64,000 bases of DNA from Martinezella rhizogenes (lineage in GTDB: Bacteria > Pseudomonadota > Alphaproteobacteria > Rhizobiales > Rhizobiaceae). Shown piece by piece: positions 9,972 to 19,994 of this stretch. The translations under genes were made by a program, and so were the position numbers. The stretch is taken from the NCBI RefSeq assembly GCF_000799715.1, contig NZ_JUHG01000011.1, forward strand, positions 310,001 to 374,000, in the 5' to 3' direction. Numbering within the stretch: position 1 is the first letter of the stretch; the number at the start of each line of letters is the position of its first letter. Below the pieces are notes generated by a model. It ran no database searches. It had not been told where the DNA came from and saw only the letters and a list, made by a program, of their open reading frames with translations.

Positions 9972-10997
9972 TTACTTGACCGGCTTCTCGTGGTGGCCGC
10001 CGAAGCCTGCGCGCATAGCCGACAGAACCTTGTTGGCGTAATCGTCATTGCCGCGCGAGGCGAAGCGGCCGTAGAGGGCGGCGCTGAGCACCGGCGTCGG
10101 GACACCTTCGTCGATCGCGGCCGAGATGGTCCAGCGGCCCTCGCCCGAATCCGAGACGCGGCCGGCATATTGCGACAGGGCGGCATCGCCATGCAGCGCG
10201 TCGGCGGTGAGATCGAGCAGCCAGGAGGTGATGACGCTGCCGCGGCGCCAGACTTCGCTGATTTCGGCGATGTCGAGGTTGTACTGATAATATTCAGGAT
10301 GGGACAACGGCGCGGTTTCCGCGTCTGCTTCGGTGGTCTGCGTACCAACATTGGCGTGACGCAGTACGTTGAAGCCTTCGGCATAGGCAGCCATCAGGCC
10401 GTATTCGATACCGTTATGGACCATCTTGACGAAGTGGCCGGCGCCGGACGGGCCGCAATGCAGGTAGCCTTGTTCGGCCGTGCTCGCCTTTGCAGCCTCC
10501 TTGGAGCGCATTGGCGACGGAAGTACATCGCCGATGCCTGGTGCAAGCGTTGCGAAGATCGGCGACAGATGCTGGACGGTATCTTTCTCGCCGCCGATCA
10601 TCAGGCAATAGCCGCGCTCCAGGCCGAAGACGCCGCCGCTGGTGCCGACGTCGACATAGTGGATGCCCTTGGATTTCAGTTCGCCGGCGCGGCGAATGTC
10701 ATCATGATAATAGGAGTTGCCGCCGTCGATGACGATATCGCCCTCGTCGAGCAGCGGAAGGATTGCCGCGAGCTCCTTATCGACGATCGCAGCCGGCAGC
10801 ATGAGCCAGACGGCGCGGGGACGGGCGAGCTTCGATACGAAATCTTCAAGCGACGTGCTACCGGTGGCGCCGAGCTTTTCAAGCGTCGCGATGCTTTCCG
10901 GACGCGCGTCGAAAACCACGGCGCTATGGCCGCCCTTCATCAGACGCTGCACCATGTTGCTGCCCATGCGGCCAAGGCCAATCATTCCGATTTGCAT
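9972..10997 (-). CDS. gnd: 6-phosphogluconate dehydrogenase, short (NAD-type) form
   Basis: Oxidative decarboxylation of 6-phosphogluconate to ribulose 5-phosphate. At 341 residues it belongs to the short, YqeC/GndA-type branch (the classical NADP enzyme is about 470). The Rossmann motif MIGLGRMGSNM starts at residue 5. In place of the NADP-selecting Asn-Arg-Ser-type residues the first strand ends VVFDARPES, with an acidic residue, which suggests NAD preference (inference). DGGNSYYHDD, DVGTSGGVFGLERGYCLMIGG and GAGHFVKMVHNGIEYG are the substrate motifs. No zwf or pgl gene is in the window. Confidence 0.93.
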   Translation of the reverse strand: MQIGMIGLGRMGSNMVQRLMKGGHSAVVFDARPESIATLEKLGATGSTSLEDFVSKLARPRAVWLMLPAAIVDKELAAILPLLDEGDIVIDGGNSYYHDDIRRAGELKSKGIHYVDVGTSGGVFGLERGYCLMIGGEKDTVQHLSPIFATLAPGIGDVLPSPMRSKEAAKASTAEQGYLHCGPSGAGHFVKMVHNGIEYGLMAAYAEGFNVLRHANVGTQTTEADAETAPLSHPEYYQYNLDIAEISEVWRRGSVITSWLLDLTADALHGDAALSQYAGRVSDSGEGRWTISAAIDEGVPTPVLSAALYGRFASRGNDDYANKVLSAMRAGFGGHHEKPVK

Positions 10998-11197
10998 ATG
11001 TCAGTCTCCCAAGAAAGGATTTGTATCGGTTGAAAACTCAATAAAGATATTTAGCTGTCTTTGCCAATGAACAAATGACGGGCGAGCTATGCAGCCGCGC
11101 GGGATCAGGGCCAAAAACGCATCGCTCACGCATCTGTGATATTGTACGGCGCTGGCAAGCTGCCAAGCTATCCGCATCGTCCGTCACTGGAGCCAAT

Positions 11198-11575
11198 ATG
11201 CTGGATCATGTCACAATCGGAGTGAGTGATGTCGAACGGTCGAAGACCTTCTACGACAAGGCTTTGCTACCCCTCGGCATCGAGCGCCTCTACGCTGAAG
11301 GTGCGACGTTTGCAGGATATGGAATCAGACCCAAGGCCTTCTTCTGGATAGGGCAGCGAGACCTGCCGCAAACCAGTGCTCACGTCGCATTCACGGCCGA
11401 GGACAGATCGGCCGTCGACCGATTCTATGAGGCCGCTCTTGCCGCCGGCGGGCTGGACAATGGGCCTCCCGGCATTCGATCCCATTATCACCCCAACTAT
11501 TACGGCGCTTTCATCCTCGATCCCGATGGCCACAATATCGAGGCCGTCTGTCACTCGACCGGCGGGCCGACATAA
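11198..11575 (+). CDS. VOC (glyoxalase/bleomycin-resistance-like) family protein
   Basis: A 125-residue single vicinal-oxygen-chelate domain. The N-terminal metal-ligand strand MLDHVTIGVSDVERSKTFYD and the C-terminal strand FILDPDGHNIEAVCH (ending in the Glu/His ligand region) fit the fold, so a metal-dependent lyase, isomerase or dioxygenase-like reaction is possible. An open frame extends upstream to 11075, but the ATG at 11198 has GGAG 8 nt before it and begins the domain. Its last 25 bases overlap the 3' end of the convergent HTH-citrate synthase gene. The substrate is unknown. Confidence 0.85.
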   Translation: MLDHVTIGVSDVERSKTFYDKALLPLGIERLYAEGATFAGYGIRPKAFFWIGQRDLPQTSAHVAFTAEDRSAVDRFYEAALAAGGLDNGPPGIRSHYHPNYYGAFILDPDGHNIEAVCHSTGGPT

Positions 11576-12684
11576 CGCGCGCGTGGCCGGATGAGATGAC
11601 CGCTTGTCGACTGTTCCATGGCATGCGCCAGCCAGCCGACCGTGCGGGCAAGCGCGAAGATGATCATTGGAGCATCCTGGGGCAGATGATGGGCTGACGT
11701 TAGCGCCGTCAGCGCGAAGTCAACATTGACGCGTTCTCCGACAAGGTCTTCGGCTACGTTCCGAACCTCTTCAAACAAAGGCGGCAGGGTGAAGCATGGG
11801 AGCAGCGCCTTGGCACGGGCATCGCCGTCCGGATAGAATGGATGTCCGACCGCCGGCACGGGCCGGCCTTCCGCCAGGTAGCTGCGCACCGCCTCCTCTG
11901 CCCCGATCGCGGCGGCACGGGTGACCAGCGAGTGCACACCTTGCCAGGCGCCGCCATGCAGCGGCCCGGTTAGTGTCGCAAGACCGGAGAGCGCGGCGGC
12001 TGACAGCGTCGCTCCAGCGGAGGCGGTGATCCGCGCGGTGAAGGTCGACGCGTTGAGTTCGTGATCGGCGAAGAGAACGAGGCAGCGGCGGATAAGGTCG
12101 CTTGCATCCGGCCTGTTCCAAGCCGTCGCAAGACGTTCATGCAACGGCAGCTTGGACATCCCCGGCGCCAGTGCTATCGCAACGGTGCCGAACACGCTTT
12201 CGGCTTCGTTCTGGAGTGCCGGCAGCGAACGCCCAAGCGAGGGTAAGTCCGTCGTGGCTCGCCCAGCCAGAGCAGAAAAGGCAGCGCTCAGGGCGGGCAA
12301 TCGCTTATCGCCACCCTGCCCTTCCAGCCGCATTGGCCGCTTCATATCCCAGAGCAGGACCGCGATTTCCTCCAGCGTTGAATGTTCAGCAAGCTTGGCC
12401 GCATCCTGCCCGCGATAAAACAGCCGACCGTCGTAAACCGTCGACAGCGCCGAAGGCAGCACCGGATCGCCCCATTGGATCGCCTCGGCCGCCACCGTCT
12501 CTGTCTTGCGCCGTCCCGCGTGGCGCGCCGCCAGCCGTTTGACGTCGTCGGTGAAATAGAGGCTGCGCCGCGTATCAGCCGGATCGGGCTTTGCACGGAT
12601 GCGGCCACGGCTGACATTGGCATAAAGAGTCTGCGTTTTTGTGCCCAGCAGGGTCAGCGCCTGCTCCGTCGTCAGCCAGCTCAT
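11551..12684 (-). CDS. Helix-turn-helix / citrate synthase fusion protein
   Basis: A 377-residue protein in which a MerR/excisionase-like DNA-binding segment (about 1-58: LTTEQALTLLGTKTQTLYANV, then a basic stretch and SLYFTDDVKRL) is joined to a citrate synthase fold (about 70-377). Catalytic His243 (GPLHGG), His281 (AVGHPFY) and Asp322 (VNVDFAL) are present. The residue after His281, normally Arg for oxaloacetate binding in citrate synthases, is Pro. It diverges from a second citrate synthase gene across 84 bp full of palindromes. This suggests an enzyme-fold regulator or moonlighting enzyme. The activity (citrate, 2-methylcitrate or none) cannot be decided. The fusion type occurs in proteobacterial annotations as a citrate synthase family protein. 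Confidence 0.85.
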   Translation of the reverse strand: MSWLTTEQALTLLGTKTQTLYANVSRGRIRAKPDPADTRRSLYFTDDVKRLAARHAGRRKTETVAAEAIQWGDPVLPSALSTVYDGRLFYRGQDAAKLAEHSTLEEIAVLLWDMKRPMRLEGQGGDKRLPALSAAFSALAGRATTDLPSLGRSLPALQNEAESVFGTVAIALAPGMSKLPLHERLATAWNRPDASDLIRRCLVLFADHELNASTFTARITASAGATLSAAALSGLATLTGPLHGGAWQGVHSLVTRAAAIGAEEAVRSYLAEGRPVPAVGHPFYPDGDARAKALLPCFTLPPLFEEVRNVAEDLVGERVNVDFALTALTSAHHLPQDAPMIIFALARTVGWLAHAMEQSTSGHLIRPRARYVGPPVE

Positions 12685-12694
12685 GATCCCTCAC

Positions 12695-12724
12695 ATTGAT
12701 CAATTCCGTCAAGATTGACGTCAA
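12695..12724. promoter_or_regulatory. Nested palindromes between the divergent citrate synthase genes
   Basis: Three perfect palindromes overlap here: ATTGATCAAT (12695-12704), CGTCAA-GA-TTGACG (12707-12720) and TTGACGTCAA (12715-12724). A further ATTGATC follows at about 12734. The TTGA/TCAA half-site is therefore repeated at short intervals in the 84-bp divergent promoter region, as expected for cooperative operator sites. The HTH-citrate synthase encoded alongside is the obvious candidate binder (inference). Confidence 0.6.
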
Positions 12725-12768
12725 TGCAAATAGGATTGATCTAAGTGAATAGTCAAAGGAGAATGCTG

Positions 12769-13857
12769 ATGAAAAGTGGTCTTGAAGATGTCATTGCAGC
12801 CGAAACCAAGCTGTCGGATGTCGACGGCGCTGCCGGCCGGCTGATCATTCGCGGCGTTTCGCTGGACGATCTGGTGGCGACGAGCCGTTTCGAGGATGTT
12901 GCCGCTCTGCTGCTCGACGGCCTGTTCGAGGAACACACTGATGCCGAAAGCATTAAGACGCAGCTGGGTGCTGCTCGCGCAGAGTTGTTCGCGCATGTCG
13001 GTGCCGCCGATCCGACATTGCTGGCCCTGCCGCCCGTCGAGGCCGTTCGGGCATTGCTGGCCCGCATCGACGACGGCGAGGATTTCGCCACCGCCATCCG
13101 TCTGATGGCGGCGCCGGCTGTTTTCCTGCCCGCCGTGCTGCGTCTTCAGAACGGCGAAACGCCGATCAAGCCCGACGCCTCGCTGTCGCAGTCCGCCGAC
13201 ATCCTGCGCATGCTAAGTGACAAGCGTCCGACAGCGGAGCAGACAGCCGGCCTCGACGCCTATCTGGTGACGATCTCCGACCATGGCCTGAACGCTTCCA
13301 CCTTCGCCTCCCGCGTCATCGCCTCCACCCACGCCGGTCTCACCTCGTCGGTGCTGGCCGCGATCAGCGCTCTCAAGGGACCGCTGCATGGCGGCGCTCC
13401 AGGCCCGGTGCTCGACATGCTCGACGCCGTCGGCGAGCCGGCCAATGCGCGGGCATGGTTGTCGCAGGCGCTCGACCATGGTGAAAGGCTGATGGGTTTC
13501 GGCCACCGCATCTACCGTGTCCGCGATCCGCGCGCCGATGCCCTGAAGACGGCGCTCAAACCGATTTTCGCAAGTGGTCAGGCCGATGCCGGTCGCATCG
13601 CGCTTGCCGAAGCGATCGAGGCGGCCGCGCTGGCACTTCTGAAGGAGCGCAAGCCGGATCGTCCCCTTGATGTCAATGTCGAGTACTACACGGCGCTGCT
13701 GCTCGACGCTCTCGGCTTCCCGCGCAACTCCTTCACCGGCGTCTTTGCGATCGGCCGCACGGTCGGCTGGATTGCCCATGCACGCGAACAGATGTTGGAT
13801 GGTCGCCTGATCCGTCCGCAGTCGCGCTATGTCGGCCCATTGCCGAAGGCGGCGTAA
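12769..13857 (+). CDS. Citrate synthase / 2-methylcitrate synthase family protein
   Basis: A 362-residue type-I-length citrate synthase fold. Catalytic His207 (KGPLHGG) and His246 (GFGHRIY, with the Arg that its divergent neighbour lacks) are present, as is the DHGLNAST loop. The usual catalytic Asp is Glu (NVEYYTA, residue 305). I recall Glu here in some actinobacterial 'citrate synthase 2' proteins, so it may be natural for the subfamily. Three starts are possible (12745, 12763, 12769). The AGGAG at 12757-12761 is correctly spaced only for the ATG at 12769. The main housekeeping gltA is likely elsewhere. Acyl-CoA specificity is uncertain, and 2-methylcitrate synthesis from propionyl-CoA is possible. 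Confidence 0.87.
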   Translation: MKSGLEDVIAAETKLSDVDGAAGRLIIRGVSLDDLVATSRFEDVAALLLDGLFEEHTDAESIKTQLGAARAELFAHVGAADPTLLALPPVEAVRALLARIDDGEDFATAIRLMAAPAVFLPAVLRLQNGETPIKPDASLSQSADILRMLSDKRPTAEQTAGLDAYLVTISDHGLNASTFASRVIASTHAGLTSSVLAAISALKGPLHGGAPGPVLDMLDAVGEPANARAWLSQALDHGERLMGFGHRIYRVRDPRADALKTALKPIFASGQADAGRIALAEAIEAAALALLKERKPDRPLDVNVEYYTALLLDALGFPRNSFTGVFAIGRTVGWIAHAREQMLDGRLIRPQSRYVGPLPKAA

Positions 13858-13868
13858 TCAAACAGCTA

Positions 13869-13904
13869 CCTCATGTGGCCGCGATCTGTCGCGGCCACAT
13901 GAGG
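13869..13904. terminator. Bidirectional hairpin between convergent genes
   Basis: A perfect 16-bp stem (13869-13884 with 13889-13904) closed by a TCTG tetraloop fills the 57-bp gap between the convergent citrate synthase and cyclase genes. Flanking T-runs are poor, so it may act as a weak or factor-assisted terminator or as an mRNA-stabilising end. Confidence 0.75.
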
Positions 13905-13914
13905 CATTTGACGA

Positions 13915-15774
13915 TCACGCCTGGCTGCGCCAGAGCCATATCGCCAACGATCCGGCGCGACCGCGCAAGCTTGTTTCGACCGGACCCTCGAGCTTGCCTT
14001 CGATATAGGGCAGGCTGTCGCGTCCGGCCGAATGCAGCAGCTCATTGCTGATGGCGATTTCGGCATGGTTGCGGGCGGCCACTTCCATCAGGCGGCTGGC
14101 AACGTTGACCGTGTCGCCGGTTGCCGTGATCTGCTGGCGGCCTTCACCACCGAGTCGCGATGCAACGATGGTGCCGAAATGCGCGCCAATCTTGAAGCCG
14201 ATTCGGGAGGCGATCGCCTCGGGCAACGCTCCAAGCCAGCCTCTCATCCGCTCGGCAAGGCGAATACAACAGCGCGCCGCATTGGCGGGATCGGTTCGCT
14301 TCGGCTGCGGCAGGCCGAAAAGGATCATCGCGCCATCGCCCATGAAACTGGTGATGGCGCCGCCGCTGGCTGTCACTTCTTCGTCAACAAGATTGTAGAA
14401 GCCGTTCAACAGTTCCCTCACCGCCGTCGGGCCGATCGCCTCGCTGAGACCCGTAAAGCCGTTGATGTCGATGAAGACCACGGCCGCCTCCTGATGTACC
14501 GGCTCCGCGAGAAAGCCGGGATCTCTAGCAAGATGTTCGGCAAGACCTGGTGCCTGGATGCGCTGCAGGCGTTCGCTCTGCTCGGCAAAGCGCCCGGCCT
14601 GCCTGCGGCCGAGCCAAAGTTGGGCCGCGCCGAAGAGGACCGCCGGCGGCACCGTCGCGGCGATGGGCAAGGCGGCGCTCAACCAGATCCCGTGCTTGAA
14701 AGCGCTGACGTTGATCGCCAACCAGGCAAGGACAACGCAGAATGCCATGATCAGGCCGATGGTGTTGCGTCGCCAGGCAAGCAGGCCGACCAGGAGCAGT
14801 GGCACGCCGACGGCGAAATAAAGGTCGATGAGACGCACGTCGCGGTCGCGCACCAGGCCATCGCCGGCGATCAGATGTGTGATTGAGGTGGAGATGACCT
14901 CGACGCCCGGCAGAACCGGATCGAAGGGTGTGGGAAAGACATCGCCGCCGCCGGTGACGGTCGCGCCGATGACGACGATATGATCCGTGATCGCTTCCTC
15001 CGGCAATTGCCCGTTCAACGCCGCACTGGCGCTGATGGTGCGGATCGTGCCGCGCGGACCATAGAACGAGAGCGGCATCAGGTAGCCGGTATCCGTATGC
15101 ACGGAACGGTCACCGATCTTGATGTGGTCGGAGATGACCGTCGGGTGTTCCCCGGTCGCTGCGGAAACGGCACGCAGGGAAAAGGATGGTTCGATCCGCT
15201 CGCCGCTGCGAAACAGCATGGGCACGAAACGCGGCGTTCCCGTCTTGTCGGTCTGTACATTGACGACGCCATAGCTTGCAGCTTCCGCGAACCGCTGTTG
15301 CGGCTCCAGGAACTGCAGCGCGCTGGGGACACGGGCAAGAGGTTCCTTGCTGTTATCCGTGACGCGCTGGCGGCTTTCGGGAAAGATGCCGGCGGCAGCC
15401 AGTACGGCATTGGTTCGTTTGAGTGATTGCTCCAGCGCTGCATCGCCGGTTTCATCGCCCGGATCGATCAGAAGCATGTCGAGCGCGATGGCTTTCGGTC
15501 CCAAAGCTGCGATCGCATCGATGACTTTGGCGAGCGTGGCGCGGGGCAGCGGATAGCGTCCCGCCGCCCGCGACGTGTCGTCGTCAATGGCGACGATCGT
15601 AACGATATCGGGCGGTTTACGGCTGCCGCCGAGCACATTCCTGAGATTCGTCAGCGTCGCCTCAGCGCCGTCGATAAAGGGAATGTCACCACGCAGATGC
15701 ATGATGCCTAGGCCCAGACCCCAGAGGGCAGTCAAGATAAGCGCGATCAGCGTCTGGAGCGGCGGTCTGCGCAT
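13915..15774 (-). CDS. CHASE2-domain class III adenylate/guanylate cyclase
   Basis: Membrane sensor-cyclase of 619 residues. Order: N-terminal transmembrane helix (about 8-27), periplasmic CHASE2 sensor domain (about 35-310, with VTIVAIDDDTSRAAGRYPLPR and PGVEVISTSITHLIAG), three transmembrane helices (about 315-385), and a C-terminal class III cyclase domain (about 415-600). The two metal-binding Asp are visible in VVFIDINGFTGLSEA and SFMGDGAMILFG, and the transition-state Asn/Arg in GDTVNVASRL, so it should be active. Whether it makes cAMP or cGMP is not certain. The FecR-domain gene lies 13 bp upstream in the same operon, and TGAGG precedes the ATG. The ligand sensed by CHASE2 is unknown. 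Confidence 0.92.
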   Translation of the reverse strand: MRRPPLQTLIALILTALWGLGLGIMHLRGDIPFIDGAEATLTNLRNVLGGSRKPPDIVTIVAIDDDTSRAAGRYPLPRATLAKVIDAIAALGPKAIALDMLLIDPGDETGDAALEQSLKRTNAVLAAAGIFPESRQRVTDNSKEPLARVPSALQFLEPQQRFAEAASYGVVNVQTDKTGTPRFVPMLFRSGERIEPSFSLRAVSAATGEHPTVISDHIKIGDRSVHTDTGYLMPLSFYGPRGTIRTISASAALNGQLPEEAITDHIVVIGATVTGGGDVFPTPFDPVLPGVEVISTSITHLIAGDGLVRDRDVRLIDLYFAVGVPLLLVGLLAWRRNTIGLIMAFCVVLAWLAINVSAFKHGIWLSAALPIAATVPPAVLFGAAQLWLGRRQAGRFAEQSERLQRIQAPGLAEHLARDPGFLAEPVHQEAAVVFIDINGFTGLSEAIGPTAVRELLNGFYNLVDEEVTASGGAITSFMGDGAMILFGLPQPKRTDPANAARCCIRLAERMRGWLGALPEAIASRIGFKIGAHFGTIVASRLGGEGRQQITATGDTVNVASRLMEVAARNHAEIAISNELLHSAGRDSLPYIEGKLEGPVETSLRGRAGSLAIWLWRSQA

Positions 15775-15787
15775 GGGCCTCAGGATC

Positions 15788-16321
15788 TCACTGGCCCAGG
15801 CGAGCCATCAATGCATTTATGCGCGGTTGCCCCCATGGCGTGACATGCAGCGGGGAACGACCACGGTCGACGTCGACGCCTTGCCCTCGCCCGAGTGTAA
15901 CGCCTTGCCCGGTCGAAACCTTGTTCACGGCGACGCGGCCGCGCAGCACCAGCACGGATGTCTTGCCGCGTTGCGCGTCGACAGCCCATCGTGTGCCCCG
16001 GACGGCAGCGATCGCCTGCGGTGTTACCACTTCGAAACCGCCCTGAATGCGGCGACTGTCGACATCGATCAGCGCCGCCTTGCTGTTGAGCACGATAGCA
16101 TCCACCTGACCGTCGCGATTCCGATCCGCAAGCCGGTAGCGCGCGCCACGTTCGATGGTGATGCTAAGCCCTGGTTCGCAATTCAGGATCTGGCGCTCAG
16201 CACTAACCGCCGGCCGCAGCGAACAGTTCGCGGCGGCTTGTGCGGAGGTTGACCCGGCGCTGATGACGCACAGAACGCCAGCCGCCAGCGCAACGCCGAA
16301 AATATCGCTTGTTTGGATCAT
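15788..16321 (-). CDS. Secreted FecR-domain protein
   Basis: A 177-residue protein with an N-terminal signal peptide (about 1-30, ending near STSAQA) and a FecR-type beta domain: GARYRLADRNRDGQVD, GGFEVVTPQAIAAVRGTRWAV and VLVLRGRVAVNKVSTGQGVTLGRG. FecR domains usually sit in periplasmic or membrane proteins that transmit signals. This one lacks an anti-sigma N-terminus and has no sigma factor gene nearby. The start at 16321 has a GAGGGGG ribosome site. It is co-transcribed with the CHASE2 cyclase (13-bp gap), so a periplasmic partner of that sensor is the reasonable guess. Confidence 0.83.
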   Translation of the reverse strand: MIQTSDIFGVALAAGVLCVISAGSTSAQAAANCSLRPAVSAERQILNCEPGLSITIERGARYRLADRNRDGQVDAIVLNSKAALIDVDSRRIQGGFEVVTPQAIAAVRGTRWAVDAQRGKTSVLVLRGRVAVNKVSTGQGVTLGRGQGVDVDRGRSPLHVTPWGQPRINALMARLGQ

Positions 16322-16406
16322 GATTGTGCCCCCTCATCGCATGTAACTGGGGCTGTGGACGACGTTCCCAGTCACGGCATTCTCGATCCTTGGAACCGAT
16401 GATGCG

Positions 16407-17456
16407 TCAGGAGCGGTTGATCTGCAAGTTGTCATAACCCCCGGTCTTGTAGAGGACGGTTGAAACCAGCCAGCTCAACAGGAAAATACCGACGACCGCG
16501 AAGCCGAAATTGGCGAGATTATCGTTCATTTCGCCGATGAAACTCCAGAATCCGCCTTCGAGGCCGAGCTTGTCAGAGATCAACCCCAGCGCCTCGATGC
16601 CGCCGATGAAGATGGCGACGACGACAGATGCCGCGGTGATCGTCAGATTGTACCAGAGCTTGCGCACCGGCTTGACGAAGGCCCAGCCATAGGCGCCGGT
16701 CATAAGCGTGCTGTCGAGGGTATCCATCAGCGACATGCCGGCGGTGAAGAGCGCCGGGAACACCAGGATCGTCCAGAAGGACATGCCCTGCGCCGCCTGC
16801 GCCGCTGAAATGCCGAGGAGCCCGATTTCGGTTGCCGTATCGAAGCCGAGGCCGAAGAGGAAGCCGATCGGATACATATGCCACGACCGCGTCACCACCT
16901 TGAACATCGGCCGGAAGATGCGCGCGAGAAAGCCGCCGCCGGCCAAAAGCGTATCGAGATCCCCTTCAGTGATCTTATCACCCCGTCTTGCCCGGTTGAA
17001 CGCCGACCAGACGCCCTTGAGCACGAACAGATTGGCAATGCCGATGAGGAGCAGGAAGACAGCCGAAACCGTTGTGCCGATGACGCCGCCGACATCGTGA
17101 AAAGATTCGAACTGGCCCTGCATCGCAGCCGCCGTCGCGGCAATGAAGATCGAGGCGAGCACGACGATGCTGGAATGGCCGAGCGAAAAGAAGAAGCCGA
17201 CGGCATAGGGCTGCTTCTTCTCCTGCATCAGCTTGCGCACAACATTGTCGATCGCCGCGATATGGTCGGCGTCAAACGCATGCCTGAGGCCGAACATATA
17301 AGCAAGAAACGCGGTACCCAGCAGCGATGGCCTGTCGGAGAAAGCGACCCATGCCCAAACCCAGGCAGCTATGTTAGACGCAATCAAGATAATGTAGGTG
17401 ACGGCTATCTTAATCCTCGACCGCTCGATCCGGTCGTCAAATGGATTGAGTATCAT
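16407..17456 (-). CDS. HoxN/NixA-family nickel/cobalt permease
   Basis: High-affinity Ni2+/Co2+ uptake permease of the inner membrane, with about eight transmembrane segments in 349 residues. The signature metal-binding helix motif RHAFDADHIAAIDN (HX4DH) is present, followed by GFFFSLGHSSIVV and GLGFDTATEIGLL, which define the NiCoT family. The longest frame begins with a TTG at 17519. I chose the ATG at 17456 because GGGAA lies 8 nt upstream and the N-terminus then begins MILNPFDDR. No urease, hydrogenase or cobalamin genes are in the window to separate Ni from Co, and no NiCo or B12 riboswitch was seen in the leader. Confidence 0.9.
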   Translation of the reverse strand: MILNPFDDRIERSRIKIAVTYIILIASNIAAWVWAWVAFSDRPSLLGTAFLAYMFGLRHAFDADHIAAIDNVVRKLMQEKKQPYAVGFFFSLGHSSIVVLASIFIAATAAAMQGQFESFHDVGGVIGTTVSAVFLLLIGIANLFVLKGVWSAFNRARRGDKITEGDLDTLLAGGGFLARIFRPMFKVVTRSWHMYPIGFLFGLGFDTATEIGLLGISAAQAAQGMSFWTILVFPALFTAGMSLMDTLDSTLMTGAYGWAFVKPVRKLWYNLTITAASVVVAIFIGGIEALGLISDKLGLEGGFWSFIGEMNDNLANFGFAVVGIFLLSWLVSTVLYKTGGYDNLQINRS

Positions 17457-17557
17457 ACTTTTGTTCCCATTATGCTTACCGGCAAATTGCCATGGAAACG
17501 GGAACGGCGCGACAGTCAAATGACGTAGGGGCGGAATTTTTTGCGATGCCGCAGCTA

Positions 17558-17583
17558 TAAAAAACCCGGCGAGAGCCGGGTTT
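17558..17583 (-). terminator. Rho-independent terminator of pyrG
   Basis: The 9-bp stem AAACCCGGC / GCCGGGTTT with a 4-nt loop is followed by a T-run on the minus strand, 25 bp after the pyrG stop and upstream of the nickel permease gene. Confidence 0.92.
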
Positions 17584-17607
17584 GAAGTTCCATTGATGCG
17601 CCGATGC

Positions 17608-19377
<1,770 letters not shown>

Positions 19378-19875
19378 TTAGTTGCCGGTCGGAACGCCGT
19401 TACCGCTCTGGGCTGGCGTCGTGGTCGTGGCCGGCGCGGTCTGCTGACCGGTGGCCGGAGCCTGCTGGGCCGGCGTGGGCTGCGTCGTCTGAGACTGCGG
19501 AGCGACCGCGCCGCTGTTCGGAACGCCACTATTGTTGGCCGGCTGCGACTGGCCGCCTGCAGGCGGTGCGCCATTCTGACCGCCAAGCGAATCGAGAATA
19601 CCGTTACCCTGGCCCGACGTGCTCGGAATGCGGTTGAGAATATCGGTCGGACGTCCCTCGAAGCGCGACAGCACGTTCATGCCGAGCGCCAGCGCGAAAA
19701 ACAAAGTCGCCAGGATCGCAGTGGTGCGCGTCAGCGCATTGGCTGCGCCCCGCGCCGACATGAAGCCCGATCCGCCGCCAATGCCCAGGCCACCGCCCTC
19801 CGAGCGCTGAATCAGCACCACGCCGATAAGGGCGACAACAATCATGAGATAGATGACAAGCAATACGGTTTGCAT
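19378..19875 (-). CDS. secG: Preprotein translocase subunit SecG
   Basis: Small membrane subunit of the SecYEG translocon. The product has 165 residues with two transmembrane helices (about 2-20 and 52-70), the cytoplasmic-loop motif LIQRSEGGGLGIGGG and RGAANALTRTTAILA, then a long Gln/Thr/Pro/Ala-rich tail (about 85-165) typical of alphaproteobacterial SecG. The ATG at 19875 (MQTVLLVIYLM) is preferred over 19908. It lies downstream of tpiA on the same strand, 119 bp away. Confidence 0.93.
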   Translation of the reverse strand: MQTVLLVIYLMIVVALIGVVLIQRSEGGGLGIGGGSGFMSARGAANALTRTTAILATLFFALALGMNVLSRFEGRPTDILNRIPSTSGQGNGILDSLGGQNGAPPAGGQSQPANNSGVPNSGAVAPQSQTTQPTPAQQAPATGQQTAPATTTTPAQSGNGVPTGN

Positions 19876-19994
19876 AGGTCCAGTCCTGCCCACGGGCGCG
19901 GGCATCAATCAAAAAGAAAAGCTCGCGGCTCTTTACATGAGGCTATCGCCTATTCCAAGCCCTTTTAAGATTGGAATTCAGGCAAGTGAGGCCT

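Noticed and set aside
16407..17607. A NiCo or cobalamin riboswitch before the nickel/cobalt permease gene
   Set aside because: The 100-150 bp leader contains the pyrG terminator and no B12-box or NiCo four-way-junction pattern.
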